Assembly (NCBI RefSeq): GCF_031599675.1
Contig: NZ_CP134223.1
Coordinates: 1,178,001-1,242,000 of the forward strand
Length of the DNA: 64,000 bases
Origin: Paenibacillus pedocola
GTDB lineage: Bacteria > Bacillota > Bacilli > Paenibacillales > Paenibacillaceae
Direction of reading: 5' to 3'
This document shows positions 43,605 to 52,278 of the stretch, piece by piece. Position numbers and translations under genes: made by a program. Positions within the stretch are counted from its first letter, which is position 1, and every line of letters starts with the position of its first letter. Below the pieces are notes generated by a model, which was not told where the DNA came from, ran no database searches, and saw only the letters and a program-made list of their open reading frames with translations.

Positions 43605-44186
43605 TCACGCGGAGACGATCCCGCGGATGGCTTCATGCACATGCTGAACCTCCGAGAAGGCCAGGGAATACTCCAGATCTGATTTTTTGGCCGGGGACGC
43701 GCCCGGGAGGAAGGGGATGGACAAGACCGGCGTATCGGCGCTGCTGAGATAGATTCTGAGGGTAAGCTCCTTGATCTCCTCGGCGGGTTCGGTGTCAACT
43801 CCGGCATGATCCGGGTTGTAACCGGGTTTACTAGCGCTGCTGGTAATCCGGCTGGTTTTACTGACTTTGGTGAGCGTAAGGGAGTTCTCAATAATTTCCG
43901 AGCCTAATATAGCGTCAAAAGTATACAGCGTCGCAGTCGCATTCTCCTGTCTGCCGGGATAATACTTGCCGATAGCCAGTGTCTTACCATCCTCATCCAA
44001 GGCGATGATATGCGACTCATCGGGCGTAACATACCGCTGGGGGAATTTGAGATTGAAGGAGCCGAGGGAACGGGCCAGCTTATTCAGGTTTGATGAAGGA
44101 TAGGATAATTTATACTGCAGCACCGCAGCCGCCAGCAGCAGGGTAAGTCCCAGCACGGCGAACATGTACATCAGGAATATGAGCAT
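43605..44186 (-). CDS. Membrane-anchored hypothetical protein
   Basis: A 193-residue protein with one N-terminal helix (residues 3-27, FLMYMFAVLGLTLLLAAAVL) and a soluble C-terminal domain that is probably extracytoplasmic. Visible blocks are VTPDESHIIALDEDGKTLAIGKYYP, LGSEIIENSLTLTKVSKTSR and ELTLRIYLSSADTPVLSIPFL. I recognise no family. AGGAGG lies 7 nt before ATG 44186 and forms the end of the leader repeat; the frame runs on through the repeats (to 44396) but that extension only encodes repeat sequence. Confidence 0.65.
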   Translation of the reverse strand: MLIFLMYMFAVLGLTLLLAAAVLQYKLSYPSSNLNKLARSLGSFNLKFPQRYVTPDESHIIALDEDGKTLAIGKYYPGRQENATATLYTFDAILGSEIIENSLTLTKVSKTSRITSSASKPGYNPDHAGVDTEPAEEIKELTLRIYLSSADTPVLSIPFLPGASPAKKSDLEYSLAFSEVQHVHEAIRGIVSA

Positions 44187-44196
44187 TTGACCGCCT

Positions 44197-44360
44197 CCTA
44201 AAAGTTTTGTTAGCATAAGCTCCCTTGAGACACATCGGCAAAACTCGCTTCGGAAGCGTACGCTAAAAGTTTTGTTAGCATAAGCTCCCTTGAGACACAT
44301 CGCAAAACTTGCTCCGGAAGCATAGGCTGAAAGTTTTGTTAGCGTAAGCTTCCTTGTTTC
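44197..44360 (-). repeat. Leader repeat array upstream of the membrane-anchored hypothetical gene
   Basis: Three copies of CGCTAACAAAACTTT or ATGCTAACAAAACTTTTAG occur on the minus strand at a spacing of about 65 bp. Between them lie GCTTCCGAAG-type palindromes, GAGTTTTG and GATGTGTCTCAAGGGAGC. The copy nearest the gene continues directly into its SD AGGAGG. Same family as 19006-19200. Confidence 0.85.
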
Positions 44361-44474
44361 TACTAGAATATGCGGGAGAGACGTGAACAAATACATAGAC
44401 CTGAGGGTTATAGATCCTATATTCTTTTTTTATATTCCAAAAAGCAGGGATAAAATTAGAGATTGCAGGGGATG

Positions 44475-44933
44475 ATGGGCTTGATCGTAGATACATTAGG
44501 ACATTTGCTGGAGAATGAGGCAGCTTACGGAGAGAAGATTCAGGCGGGGCTGCGGTTCCTGCGGGATACGGATTTTGCCGGACAGGCAGCAGGACGCCAT
44601 GAAGTCGATGAGAACATGTTCTATTTCATTAACGAATATGAAACGAAGGATGCCGGGGAATGCTTCTGGGAAGCCCACCGGATCAATCTGGATCTGCATT
44701 ATATCCTGAAAGGCACGGAGCGGATCGGCTATGCGGCTATTGAGCAGCTTGAGATAAAAGAGGAATATAGCGCCGAGAAGGACGCGGTGTTCTTCACCGG
44801 AGCGCTGGAATCCGCTGTAACCGCAGGCCCTGGTGCACTGGTTGTCTGCTATCCGCAGGACGGGCATATGACAGGGATTGAAGCCGGCCGCAAGGAAACG
44901 GTACGGAAGGTTGTTCTGAAAATCAAGCTGTAG
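44475..44933 (+). CDS. YhcH/YjgK/YiaL family protein (cupin-like, EbgC-type)
   Basis: A protein of about 152 residues of the YhcH/YjgK/YiaL family: IVDTLGHLLENEAAYGEKIQAGL, FYFINEYETKD, WEAHRINLDLHYILKGTERIGY and FFTGALESAVTAGPGALVVCYPQDGHM. Members are linked to sialic acid and rare-sugar metabolism and are thought to be mutarotases or anomerases. The start is uncertain: ATG 44472 and 44475 lie very close to AGGGG (44467-44471), while TTG 44481, 9 nt from it, matches the usual N-terminus. A terminator follows. Confidence 0.85.
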   Translation: MGLIVDTLGHLLENEAAYGEKIQAGLRFLRDTDFAGQAAGRHEVDENMFYFINEYETKDAGECFWEAHRINLDLHYILKGTERIGYAAIEQLEIKEEYSAEKDAVFFTGALESAVTAGPGALVVCYPQDGHMTGIEAGRKETVRKVVLKIKL

Positions 44934-44957
44934 CAGACTCGGAGAGTCTGCATTCAC

Positions 44958-44981
44958 AAGGAGCCGGGTAGGCTCCTTTTT
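44958..44981 (+). terminator. Terminator after the YhcH-family gene
   Basis: AAGGAGCC-GGGTA-GGCTCCTT followed by TTT. Confidence 0.85.
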
Positions 44982-45081
44982 GCTTTTGTAGCGCTAATGT
45001 CACCAGCGTTTGTCATTCTCATCTCAAATGAGTTACGATATCTTTCGGATAGAAGAACAACCCGGACAAGGAGCCGCGCTT

Positions 45082-46044
45082 ATGAGCATTTACCTCGAGC
45101 TTCCGGATGTGGATAAGCACTTTCCTTTTCGCAGCTTAGTCTGTGGCGGGGATGAGCTGTGTTATCCGCACTGGCATAAAGAAATCGAAATTATCTATGT
45201 AACTAAAGGAACGCTAAATCTGGGAATAAATGATACCCCTATCCGGATGGAGCAGGGTGAGGTTCAGTTTATCAATGGCGGCGATGTGCATTATTTCCTC
45301 GCTTCCCCCGAGAGTGAACGGCTGGTGATCCAGTTCGACCTGAATCTGTTTCAGGAAATGGCTGCGCTAAGCGGTAATGATTATTCGCTGCGTGATGTAT
45401 TTACCTCTATGGAGCATTCCAGCTCAATCTGGCCGGAGTCCGCAGCCGCCAAGATGATTGCCCTGATCGAGAGTATCTATGAGGAAGACCTTCAGCGCCG
45501 TGAAGGGTACGCCTATTTAATCAAAGCCAGACTGTTCGAGCTGCTGACAGTTATTATGCGTGAGGTGCCGAAGAATACAGCCGGAAGGCTGCCTAAATTC
45601 TCGGAAGACACGCTGACACAGTCCCGGGAAACGCTGGAGCGGCTGGAGCGGGTCTTCATCTATGTCGAGCAGCATTATCAGGAGGCAATTACGCTGAATG
45701 AGGTGGCCCGGCATATGGGATTCAGCCCGTATTATTTCACCAAGCTGTTCAAGAAGAACACGGGCATGACCTTTGTTGCTTTCCTCAATGAATACCGGCT
45801 GAACAAGGCGAAGTGGATTCTGTTGAACGAGGACCTGCCGATGTCAGCCGTTGCGGAAGCAGCCGGATTCGGCAGCGTGAAGACTTTTCATCATTTTTTC
45901 AAGTCCGCAACAGGCATTTCTCCAATGAAATACCATAAGACAATATTCAGGAATAACAGGGCAAGAATGCAGGAAGAAAGCTTTTCAGCGGATTTGTATG
46001 ATAGAGGCAGAGAGATCACAACACCACCAGGCGGAGGGAAATAG
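45082..46044 (+). CDS. AraC family regulator of the downstream carbohydrate operon
   Basis: A 320-residue regulator with an N-terminal cupin ligand domain (CYPHWHKEIEIIYVTKGTLNL, FINGGDVHYFLA) and a C-terminal AraC double HTH (HMGFSPYYFTKLFKKNTGMT, SVKTFHHFFKSATGISPMKYH). AAGGAG lies 8 nt before ATG 45082; upstream residues from 45010 lack an SD. It is followed after 3 bp by a Gfo/Idh/MocA gene and probably senses a sugar to control the operon. Confidence 0.9.
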   Translation: MSIYLELPDVDKHFPFRSLVCGGDELCYPHWHKEIEIIYVTKGTLNLGINDTPIRMEQGEVQFINGGDVHYFLASPESERLVIQFDLNLFQEMAALSGNDYSLRDVFTSMEHSSSIWPESAAAKMIALIESIYEEDLQRREGYAYLIKARLFELLTVIMREVPKNTAGRLPKFSEDTLTQSRETLERLERVFIYVEQHYQEAITLNEVARHMGFSPYYFTKLFKKNTGMTFVAFLNEYRLNKAKWILLNEDLPMSAVAEAAGFGSVKTFHHFFKSATGISPMKYHKTIFRNNRARMQEESFSADLYDRGREITTPPGGGK

Positions 46045-46047
46045 AGG

Positions 46048-47127
46048 ATGACTTTAAAAATAGGGATTATTGGCTGCGGCGGCATCGCAAACGGCAAACA
46101 TATGCCGGCTCTGAAGAAAGTGGAAGGCGCTGTCATGGTTGCTTTTTGCGATATTGTACCTGAACGGGCCGAGCAGGCCAAGGCGGAATTCGGAGATGAG
46201 AATGCTGCCGTTTATACCGACTACAAAGAGCTGCTAAAAGATGCAAGCATAGATGTGATTCATGTATGTACCCCGAACATTTCCCATGCGGAAATCTCGA
46301 TTGCCTCGATGGAGGCCGGCAAGCATGTCATGTGTGAGAAGCCGATGGCGAAGACAACTGCGGAAGCCCAGGCAATGATCGATGCGGCTAAGCGTACCGG
46401 CAAAAAGCTGACGATCGGCTACCAGAACCGCTTCAGACCGGATTCAGCTTACCTGCATAAGGTGTGTGAGAACAACGAGCTCGGAGAAATTTATTATGCC
46501 AAAGCGAAGGCGATCCGCCGCCGCGCGGTACCGACCTGGGGCGTATTTCTCGACGAAGAAGCGCAGGGCGGCGGCCCGCTGATCGATATTGGTACCCATG
46601 CCCTGGATCTGACGCTCTGGATGATGGACAACTACAAGCCGAAATATGCGGTAGGCAACGCTTATCACAAGCTGTCCGGCCGCAAGAACGCAGCCAATGC
46701 GTGGGGCCCGTGGGACCCGGAGAAGTTCACGGTTGAAGATTCGGCTATCGGCTTCATTACGATGGAGAATGGGGCAACCATCGTGCTGGAAGCCAGCTGG
46801 GCGCTGAACACGCTGGATGTCGGTGAAGCCAAAACTGCGCTGTGCGGTACAGAAGGCGGAGCGGATATGGAAAAAGGCCTGCGCATCAACGGTGAAGCGT
46901 ACGGCAAAACCTACGAGAAGCATATCGGACTCGATGCTGCCGGGGTAGACTTCTACGACGGTGCGGGCGAAGATCCGGCGCTGGTTGAAGCCAAGCAGTG
47001 GATTGACAGCATTATTAATGACACAGAGCCGGTTGTAAAGCCGGAGCAGGCTTTGGTGGTAACCCGGATTCTGGAGGCAATTTACAAGTCATCCGAGACA
47101 GGGATGCCGGTATTTTTTGAGGATTAA
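46048..47127 (+). CDS. Gfo/Idh/MocA family sugar dehydrogenase
   Basis: A 359-residue NAD(P)-dependent oxidoreductase. The Rossmann fold has GIIGCGGIANGKHMP, CTPNISHAEISIASMEAGKHVMCEKPMAKT (the EKP lysine), GYQNRFRP, and GGGPLIDIGTHALDLTLWMMD with the catalytic Asp and His. It oxidises sugars, inositols or derived glycosides; the exact substrate is open. Neighbours ThuA and a TIM-barrel isomerase match the ThuAB/keto-sugar type of pathway. Confidence 0.92.
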   Translation: MTLKIGIIGCGGIANGKHMPALKKVEGAVMVAFCDIVPERAEQAKAEFGDENAAVYTDYKELLKDASIDVIHVCTPNISHAEISIASMEAGKHVMCEKPMAKTTAEAQAMIDAAKRTGKKLTIGYQNRFRPDSAYLHKVCENNELGEIYYAKAKAIRRRAVPTWGVFLDEEAQGGGPLIDIGTHALDLTLWMMDNYKPKYAVGNAYHKLSGRKNAANAWGPWDPEKFTVEDSAIGFITMENGATIVLEASWALNTLDVGEAKTALCGTEGGADMEKGLRINGEAYGKTYEKHIGLDAAGVDFYDGAGEDPALVEAKQWIDSIINDTEPVVKPEQALVVTRILEAIYKSSETGMPVFFED

Positions 47128-47224
47128 GCCTAAGAATTAGCTGACTATATAATATGAAAGTGTCGACTGAAGAACAATTTGAAGTGAATGTAACTCATAG
47201 ATCAAATTAGGAGTGTGTCCTATA

Positions 47225-47956
47225 GTGACAAGAGTAACCGTATGGAATGAATATCGTCATGAATTACAGGAGGAGCGTATCCGCCAGGTCTATCCGCAGG
47301 GCATCCACGCCCAAATAGCCGGATTTCTGCAGGAGGCCGGGTTTGATACGGCTACGGCCACACTGGATGAACCGGAGCATGGGTTGACGGAAGAAGTGCT
47401 GAACCATACGGATGTGCTGGTATGGTGGGGGCATATTGCCCATCAGGAGGTTAGCGACGAAATCGTAAACCGTGTCTATAACCGTGTGCTGCAGGGAATG
47501 GGGCTGATTGTGCTGCATTCCGGCCACATGTCCAAAATCTTCATGAAGCTGATGGGCACCAGCTGTGACCTGAAATGGCGCGAAGCGGGCGAGAAGGAAC
47601 GCCTCTGGGTGATGGACCCGAGCCATCCGATTGCCGAAGGCATCGGCGAATATATCGATCTGGAGCAGGAAGAGATGTATGGGGCGCATTTTGATGTGCC
47701 GGCACCGGAAAGCCTTGTTTTTGTCGGCTGGTTCGAAGGGGGCAATGTGTTCCCGAGCGGCTCGACCTACCGGCGCGGCAGCGGCAAAATCTTTTATTTC
47801 CAGCCGGGTCATGAATCCCATCCAACCTATTACCATAAGGAAATTCAACAAGTAATCATCAACGGCGTGAACTGGTGTGCACCGACCCTGCGCGACTATC
47901 CTGTGTACGGTCATTCCCAGGCGTTAGAGCCAATTCGAGAAAAGGTGGGCGTATAG
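47225..47956 (+). CDS. ThuA-like domain protein
   Basis: A 243-residue glutamine-amidotransferase-like fold of the ThuA (trehalose utilisation) family: [67 protein letters not shown] and [14 protein letters not shown]. ThuA family proteins take part in catabolism of trehalose-type disaccharides via keto intermediates. GTG 47225 is 11 nt after AGGAG (47209-47213); the in-frame GTG at 47213 overlaps the SD itself. Its stop codon directly precedes the ATG of the next gene. Confidence 0.9.
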   Translation: MTRVTVWNEYRHELQEERIRQVYPQGIHAQIAGFLQEAGFDTATATLDEPEHGLTEEVLNHTDVLVWWGHIAHQEVSDEIVNRVYNRVLQGMGLIVLHSGHMSKIFMKLMGTSCDLKWREAGEKERLWVMDPSHPIAEGIGEYIDLEQEEMYGAHFDVPAPESLVFVGWFEGGNVFPSGSTYRRGSGKIFYFQPGHESHPTYYHKEIQQVIINGVNWCAPTLRDYPVYGHSQALEPIREKVGV

Positions 47957-48925
47957 ATGAAATTAGGCGTATTTGATCCCGTATTCGGCAGTTTGACATT
48001 AGATGAAATGCTCGACAAAATCGCGGCTGCAGGCCTGAACGCAGTCGAAATCGGCTCGGGCGGCAACCCTGGAAATGCGCATTGTCCGACCGACGAGCTG
48101 CTGGCCAGTGAAACGGCGCGTAAGGAGTACTTAGAAAAGTTCACGAGCCGCGGCATCATGATCAGTGCGTTCAGCTGTCATAACAATCCGATCTCTCCGG
48201 ATAAAGAAGAAGCGCGTCAAGGCGATGAAATTCTGCGCAAGTCGATCAAGCTCGCTTCGCTGATGGGTGTACAGGTCGTCAACACCTTCTCCGGTACCGC
48301 CGGCGACAGTGAAGATGCCAAAGCGCCGAACTGGCCGGTAACACCTTGGCCTACGGTCTATAGCGACATTCTGACCTGGCAGTGGGAGCAGAAGCTGATC
48401 CCGTACTGGAAGGAAATCGGCCAGCTTGCCCAGGAGCATGGCGTCAAGATCGGCATTGAGCTGCATGGCGGCTTCCTGTGCCACACGCCGTATACGATCC
48501 TGAAGCTGAGAGAAGCGACCTGCGATGCTATTGGCGCGAATCTTGACCCGAGCCATCTGTGGTGGCAGGGCATTGACCCGGTCGGAGCCATCAAGATTCT
48601 CGGCAAGGCGGGCGCGATTCATCACTTCCATGCCAAGGACACTTATCTCGATCAGGACAACATCAACATGTACGGCCTGACCGATATGCAGCCTTATGGC
48701 GATGTGCAGACCCGGGCGTGGACCTTCCGCTCTGTCGGCTGCGGACACAGCCTGTCCGAATGGTCGGATATCATGAGCGCCCTGCGCACCTATGGTTATG
48801 ATTATGTAGTGAGCATAGAGCATGAAGATCCGCTGATGTCGGTGGATGAAGGCTTCCAGCGTGCGGTAACTAACCTGCAGTCGATCCTGATCCGTGAGCA
48901 GCCGCTGGATATGTGGTGGGCTTAA
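47957..48925 (+). CDS. Sugar phosphate isomerase/epimerase (xylose isomerase-like TIM barrel)
   Basis: A 322-residue AP-endonuclease family 2 TIM barrel: AGLNAVEIGSGGNPGN, ISAFSCHNNPISPD, GVKIGIELHGGF with the metal-binding Glu, GANLDPSHLWWQGIDP, IHHFHAKDTYLD and YVVSIEHEDPL. These residues fit a divalent-metal isomerase or epimerase acting on keto-sugars made by the Gfo/Idh/MocA enzyme. It is the last gene of the operon and is followed by a strong terminator. Confidence 0.9.
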   Translation: MKLGVFDPVFGSLTLDEMLDKIAAAGLNAVEIGSGGNPGNAHCPTDELLASETARKEYLEKFTSRGIMISAFSCHNNPISPDKEEARQGDEILRKSIKLASLMGVQVVNTFSGTAGDSEDAKAPNWPVTPWPTVYSDILTWQWEQKLIPYWKEIGQLAQEHGVKIGIELHGGFLCHTPYTILKLREATCDAIGANLDPSHLWWQGIDPVGAIKILGKAGAIHHFHAKDTYLDQDNINMYGLTDMQPYGDVQTRAWTFRSVGCGHSLSEWSDIMSALRTYGYDYVVSIEHEDPLMSVDEGFQRAVTNLQSILIREQPLDMWWA

Positions 48926-48956
48926 GCGGATAGCAGACGGATCTCATAAAAGAAAC

Positions 48957-49003
48957 AGCAGCAGCCATGGATGAGAAATAATGTCCAAGGCTGCTGCTTT
49001 TTT
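48957..49003 (+). terminator. Terminator of the AraC-Gfo-ThuA-TIM operon
   Basis: A 10-bp stem, AGCAGCAGCC with its complement, followed by TTTTTT. Confidence 0.88.
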
Positions 49004-49053
49004 GGTTGAACTCGGGTTCCTGATTCATTCAATGCCGGGCGGTATAATATCTC

Positions 49054-49965
49054 TCAATCTAATTTCAGATGCCGCAGCTTATCCGGATTGCGTATAAGGT
49101 AAATCTGCTGAACCCGGCCTTCTCTGAACGCCAGGCTAACGATTGTCGGAAAAGGTTCGGAAGGACTGCTTAATACAAAACCAAGCTGTCCGTTGATCTT
49201 GACGAGGCGCACGCCTCCTGCGCCGCCGCCCTTGGACAGAAGCCCCTGAATGAATGCGAGGACGCGCTGGCTGGACATAATCGGTTTAACTGCCGCACTG
49301 ACTTTGCCGCCTCCGTCGCTGTACAGCACGATGTCCTCGGAGAGCAGCGCAAAGAGTCCATCCATATCACCTGTAGCTGCCGCATGGAGAAAGCGCAGGA
49401 CGAGCTGCTCGGACTGGTAGCTGGAGATCAGCTCGGATGCCGGGTCGTCTTGGATTTTTCGTTTGAGGCGGCTGTAAATTTTACGGCATCCTAGTTCAGT
49501 CTTGTTTACAAAGTCCGCAATATCGCGATAGTCGTAGTCGAAGGCTTCACGAAGAATGAATACTGCGCGCTCTACAGGGGTTAGCCGGTCGAGCAAAACG
49601 AGGAAAGCGTACGATATTGTATCCTCCAGCACAATCGTTTGGAGCGGGTCGTCTCCTGCGGCAGAGGACGAGCCTGTCACGCCCGCATAGTCTTGGACAA
49701 GGGGCTCGGGCAGCCATTGTCCGACGTATACCTCTCTTTTTTTTTGCGAGGATTTCAAGTAATCGAGACAGCGGTTGGTAACGACTTTGCATAAGTACGC
49801 TTTCAGATTGCGGACGGGGCCGCCTTCCTTATCGCTGTCCAGCTGCTGCATCGTTACGAATGCGTCTTGCACCAAATCCTCGGCCTGCGTGACCGATCCT
49901 AACATGCGGTACGCGATGGACAGAAGAAGCGGTCTGTATGTCCGATACACGGAATCAAGCTCCAC
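49054..49965 (-). CDS. ECF41-family RNA polymerase sigma factor (SigJ-like)
   Basis: A 303-residue ECF sigma factor. Region 2 has AYRMLGSVTQAEDLVQDAF; region 4 has LTPVERAVFILREAFDYDYRDIADFV. A C-terminal SnoaL-like domain of about 100 residues replaces an anti-sigma partner. ECF41 hallmarks are present: WLPEPL in the inter-domain linker, DGGGK in the SnoaL domain and NPDKL near the C-terminus, which is required for self-regulation in this group. Its start lies inside the 3' end of the FAD oxidoreductase gene (11-bp overlap). An ECF41-type promoter precedes that gene, so the unit is probably autoregulated. Confidence 0.93.
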   Translation of the reverse strand: MELDSVYRTYRPLLLSIAYRMLGSVTQAEDLVQDAFVTMQQLDSDKEGGPVRNLKAYLCKVVTNRCLDYLKSSQKKREVYVGQWLPEPLVQDYAGVTGSSSAAGDDPLQTIVLEDTISYAFLVLLDRLTPVERAVFILREAFDYDYRDIADFVNKTELGCRKIYSRLKRKIQDDPASELISSYQSEQLVLRFLHAAATGDMDGLFALLSEDIVLYSDGGGKVSAAVKPIMSSQRVLAFIQGLLSKGGGAGGVRLVKINGQLGFVLSSPSEPFPTIVSLAFREGRVQQIYLIRNPDKLRHLKLD

Positions 49966-51274
49966 GGTGCACCCCTTCTTTATCTTGTTCTTGTGCGGAT
50001 ATTATACTTCGGGCAGCCTCTTTCGCGCTAGCCAAGGATGCGTTAAGCAGCATACCCGCTGAACCAACCCAATCGCCGGCGACATACAATCCGGGCTGTC
50101 CTTCAACCGCAGGTCCGGGTCTGCCCGGGAGGCCGCCGCTCGCAGCAGTTACGACGGCATGAGAGACGAGCATTCGTGGAAGGAACCGCTGCTGGACAAC
50201 ATGTTTACGCCAGCCGGGCTGAATCAAGTCGAGAAATTCCTCCAGCTCGCGCTGATCTTGCAAGGGGTCTGATTTTCCCGAAGCGGACAAATATTTCATG
50301 ACATGCACGACTGCATATGCCGGATGATCGGACAAGGAGGCAACGGCGGAATGGTTGGAGTAATACCACGGATAATCGGCGCCTAATACAAATTTCGTTT
50401 TGGGTTGAGGCATTCCGTCAACGACGAGATCCAGGCATGCCGCCCGAACAGGAATAAGCTGCTCAAAGACTACGGCTTCAGCCTGGGAAAGCGGGGGATT
50501 GAGGATGGATAGAGTAGCCGCCGGTCCGGCAGTGGATAGTACGTGCCGGGTTTTCAGCTGCGTTCCATCCTTAAGTGTGACTGTCATTCTCGGGAAGCTG
50601 CCCGAAATTTCCCGTGCGGGTGAGTTTATGCGGATCGAGACGCCTGCCTTTTGCGCTTGCTCCGTAAGCTGGTGTATGAGCGTTTGCCAGCCTCCGTCCA
50701 CGTACAGCACTTGGCCATGTTTGAGCTGCTCGATTACGGCGCCGGCGCTTATCAGACCGGGGTCATCGCAGTATGTGGATAGGCGGACGAGCGCCAGCAC
50801 GACATTGCGCACCCGCGGACTGGAGATTTGGGATTCCAGGTAAGCCTGCAGACTCACCTTGTGCAGCGCGGAGGTGTCTGTTGTGAGAAGACGGCTGTAA
50901 AAGCGCAGAAGTTGGGTCTTCTCGTGCCACTTCAGGAAGGATCCGAGCAAGAGCTGTGCGAGCGGGAGCGGCTTGCTCACGCCGCCCGCTCCTTCGAATA
51001 AGAGGCTACCCGGCGGCTTGGGTGCCGCTCCGGCGGGTGTGACGCCTACTTCCTGCAAAATAGGGAGAGCACTCTTAAACAGGGCATGAGCTCCCAGGTT
51101 TACGCGGGCGAACGACATCTCGGTGGAGGCGGCGCGGCCTCCGGGATGTGCTCCTTTGTCGAGCAATAGTACGCTCCGGCCTGCCTGTGCCAAATAGATT
51201 GAAGCAGTCAATCCGGCGATGCCGGCTCCGATAATGATAACGTCACATAACACCTCATTTTGATTCTGTGTCAT
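49955..51274 (-). CDS. FAD-dependent oxidoreductase (phytoene desaturase-like) paired with ECF41
   Basis: A 439-residue flavoprotein. N-terminal dinucleotide-binding IIIGAGIAGLTASIYLAQAG followed by LDKGAHPGGRAAS; C-terminal FAD motif GLYVAGDWVGSAGMLLNASL. It resembles carotenoid or monoamine oxidase-type desaturases. ECF41 factors usually pair with a carboxymuconolactone decarboxylase, oxidoreductase or epimerase, and this fits. ATG 51274 has AAAGGATG upstream. The frame extends to 51352, but the promoter (51308-51334) lies inside that extension, which rules out the longer start. Confidence 0.9.
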   Translation of the reverse strand: MTQNQNEVLCDVIIIGAGIAGLTASIYLAQAGRSVLLLDKGAHPGGRAASTEMSFARVNLGAHALFKSALPILQEVGVTPAGAAPKPPGSLLFEGAGGVSKPLPLAQLLLGSFLKWHEKTQLLRFYSRLLTTDTSALHKVSLQAYLESQISSPRVRNVVLALVRLSTYCDDPGLISAGAVIEQLKHGQVLYVDGGWQTLIHQLTEQAQKAGVSIRINSPAREISGSFPRMTVTLKDGTQLKTRHVLSTAGPAATLSILNPPLSQAEAVVFEQLIPVRAACLDLVVDGMPQPKTKFVLGADYPWYYSNHSAVASLSDHPAYAVVHVMKYLSASGKSDPLQDQRELEEFLDLIQPGWRKHVVQQRFLPRMLVSHAVVTAASGGLPGRPGPAVEGQPGLYVAGDWVGSAGMLLNASLASAKEAARSIISAQEQDKEGVHRGA

Positions 51275-51307
51275 AACTATCCATCCTTTCCGGTCTGATG
51301 CATACAT

Positions 51308-51334
51308 GACGATTAAGAGAACCGGTATGTGACA
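51308..51334 (-). promoter_or_regulatory. ECF41-type promoter
   Basis: Minus strand: TGTCACA (51334-51328), exactly 16 bp, then CGTC (51311-51308). This is the known ECF41 target. The predicted start near 51301 gives a leader of about 27 nt. Confidence 0.9.
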
Positions 51335-51429
51335 CTGCCGCAACGTTATCAACTTTCCAGGAGCAATGACAATAAATGAGGGTTGGCGGGATGGCGTCCG
51401 CAGAAATCAGGTGCTGTGGCGGAATGAGA

Positions 51430-52060
51430 GGTAAAAGTCCCTCTGATTTCGGGCTAAGTGAGGGAAAAGGTGAAAATAGTGGGAAAAATCCCTTTGATTT
51501 CGGGCTGAGAGTGTGGAAAGGTGAAAATAGTGGGAAAAATCCCTTTGATTTCGGGCTGAGAGTGGGGAAAGGTGAAAATAGTGGGAAAAATCCCTTTGAT
51601 TTCGGGCTAAGTGAGGGAAAAGGTGAGATTAGAGGTAAAAATCCCTTTGATTTCGGGCTAAGAGTGGGGAAAGGTGAAAATAGTGGGAAAAATCCCTTTG
51701 ATTTCGGGCTGAGAGTGTGGAAAGGTGAAAATAGTGGGAAAAATCCCTTTGATTTCGGCCTAAGAGTGGGAAATGGTGAAAATAGCGGGAAAAATCCCTT
51801 TGATTTCGGGCTAAGAGTGGGGAAAGGTGAAAATAGTGGGAAAAATCCCTTTGATTTCGGGCTAAGTGAGGGAAAAGGTGAGATTAGAGGTAAAAATCCC
51901 TTTGATTTCGGGCTGAGAGTGTGGAAAGGTGAAAATAGTGGGAAAAATCCCTTTGATTTCGGGCAAATTTGGGGAAAAGGAAGAATGAGAGGGAAAAGTA
52001 CCTTTGATTTCGGCCTACGCAGGGGAAAAGGCGGAGTGAGAGGAGGGAATCCCTTGATTC
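51430..52060. repeat. 51-bp minisatellite, twelve units plus a partial copy
   Basis: Units start every 51 bp from 51430 to 51991. A typical unit begins GGGAAAAATCCCTTTGATTT and continues CGGGCTRAGAGTG. In protein terms each unit is 17 residues (GKNPFDFGLRVGKGENS-like). Unit variants alternate in a higher-order pattern (GAGATTAGAG versus GAAAATAGTG ends). The first unit has CCCTCTGA like the first unit of the 27816 array. The array lies in the 3' flank of the GNAT gene. Confidence 0.95.
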
Positions 52061-52174
52061 TCCCATCACACTGACTATGGAGGAGTCTATGCGATGTCCA
52101 GCAGAAAATCTTGAGCTTAACCGGGGTAAGCCTACCTCATCAGCGTGAAGATGGAAGCTCCTCCCGCATTAACC

Positions 52175-52195
52175 GCGCTGCCGCGAAGGCAGCGC
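52175..52195. other. GC-rich hairpin downstream of the GNAT gene
   Basis: GCGCTGCC-GCGAA-GGCAGCGC, a perfect 8-bp stem. No T run follows in either direction, so terminator function is uncertain. Confidence 0.5.
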
Positions 52196-52278
52196 TTGTC
52201 ATGAAGTGCATGCTATGCAGCAACATGCTTGCTGCTCTATTCAACCAACATACTAAGCTGTCTCCAGCAGGAAGCTGG

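Larger units (their letters stand above)
51335..52278. other. 944-bp non-coding region dominated by a minisatellite
   Basis: It holds the 51-bp array (51430-52060), a GC-rich hairpin (52175-52195) and no gene I would defend. The repeat keeps a frame of 232 codons open on the plus strand (51376-52074), but it has no SD and consists almost wholly of repeats. Confidence 0.6.

Noticed and set aside
51275..51352. Longer N-terminus for the FAD oxidoreductase
   Set aside because: The ECF41 promoter and predicted transcript start lie inside that extension.
51376..52074. 232-codon frame across the 51-bp minisatellite as a protein gene
   Set aside because: No SD, no signal or domain, and the frame stays open because the period is a multiple of three. 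Recorded as a repeat.
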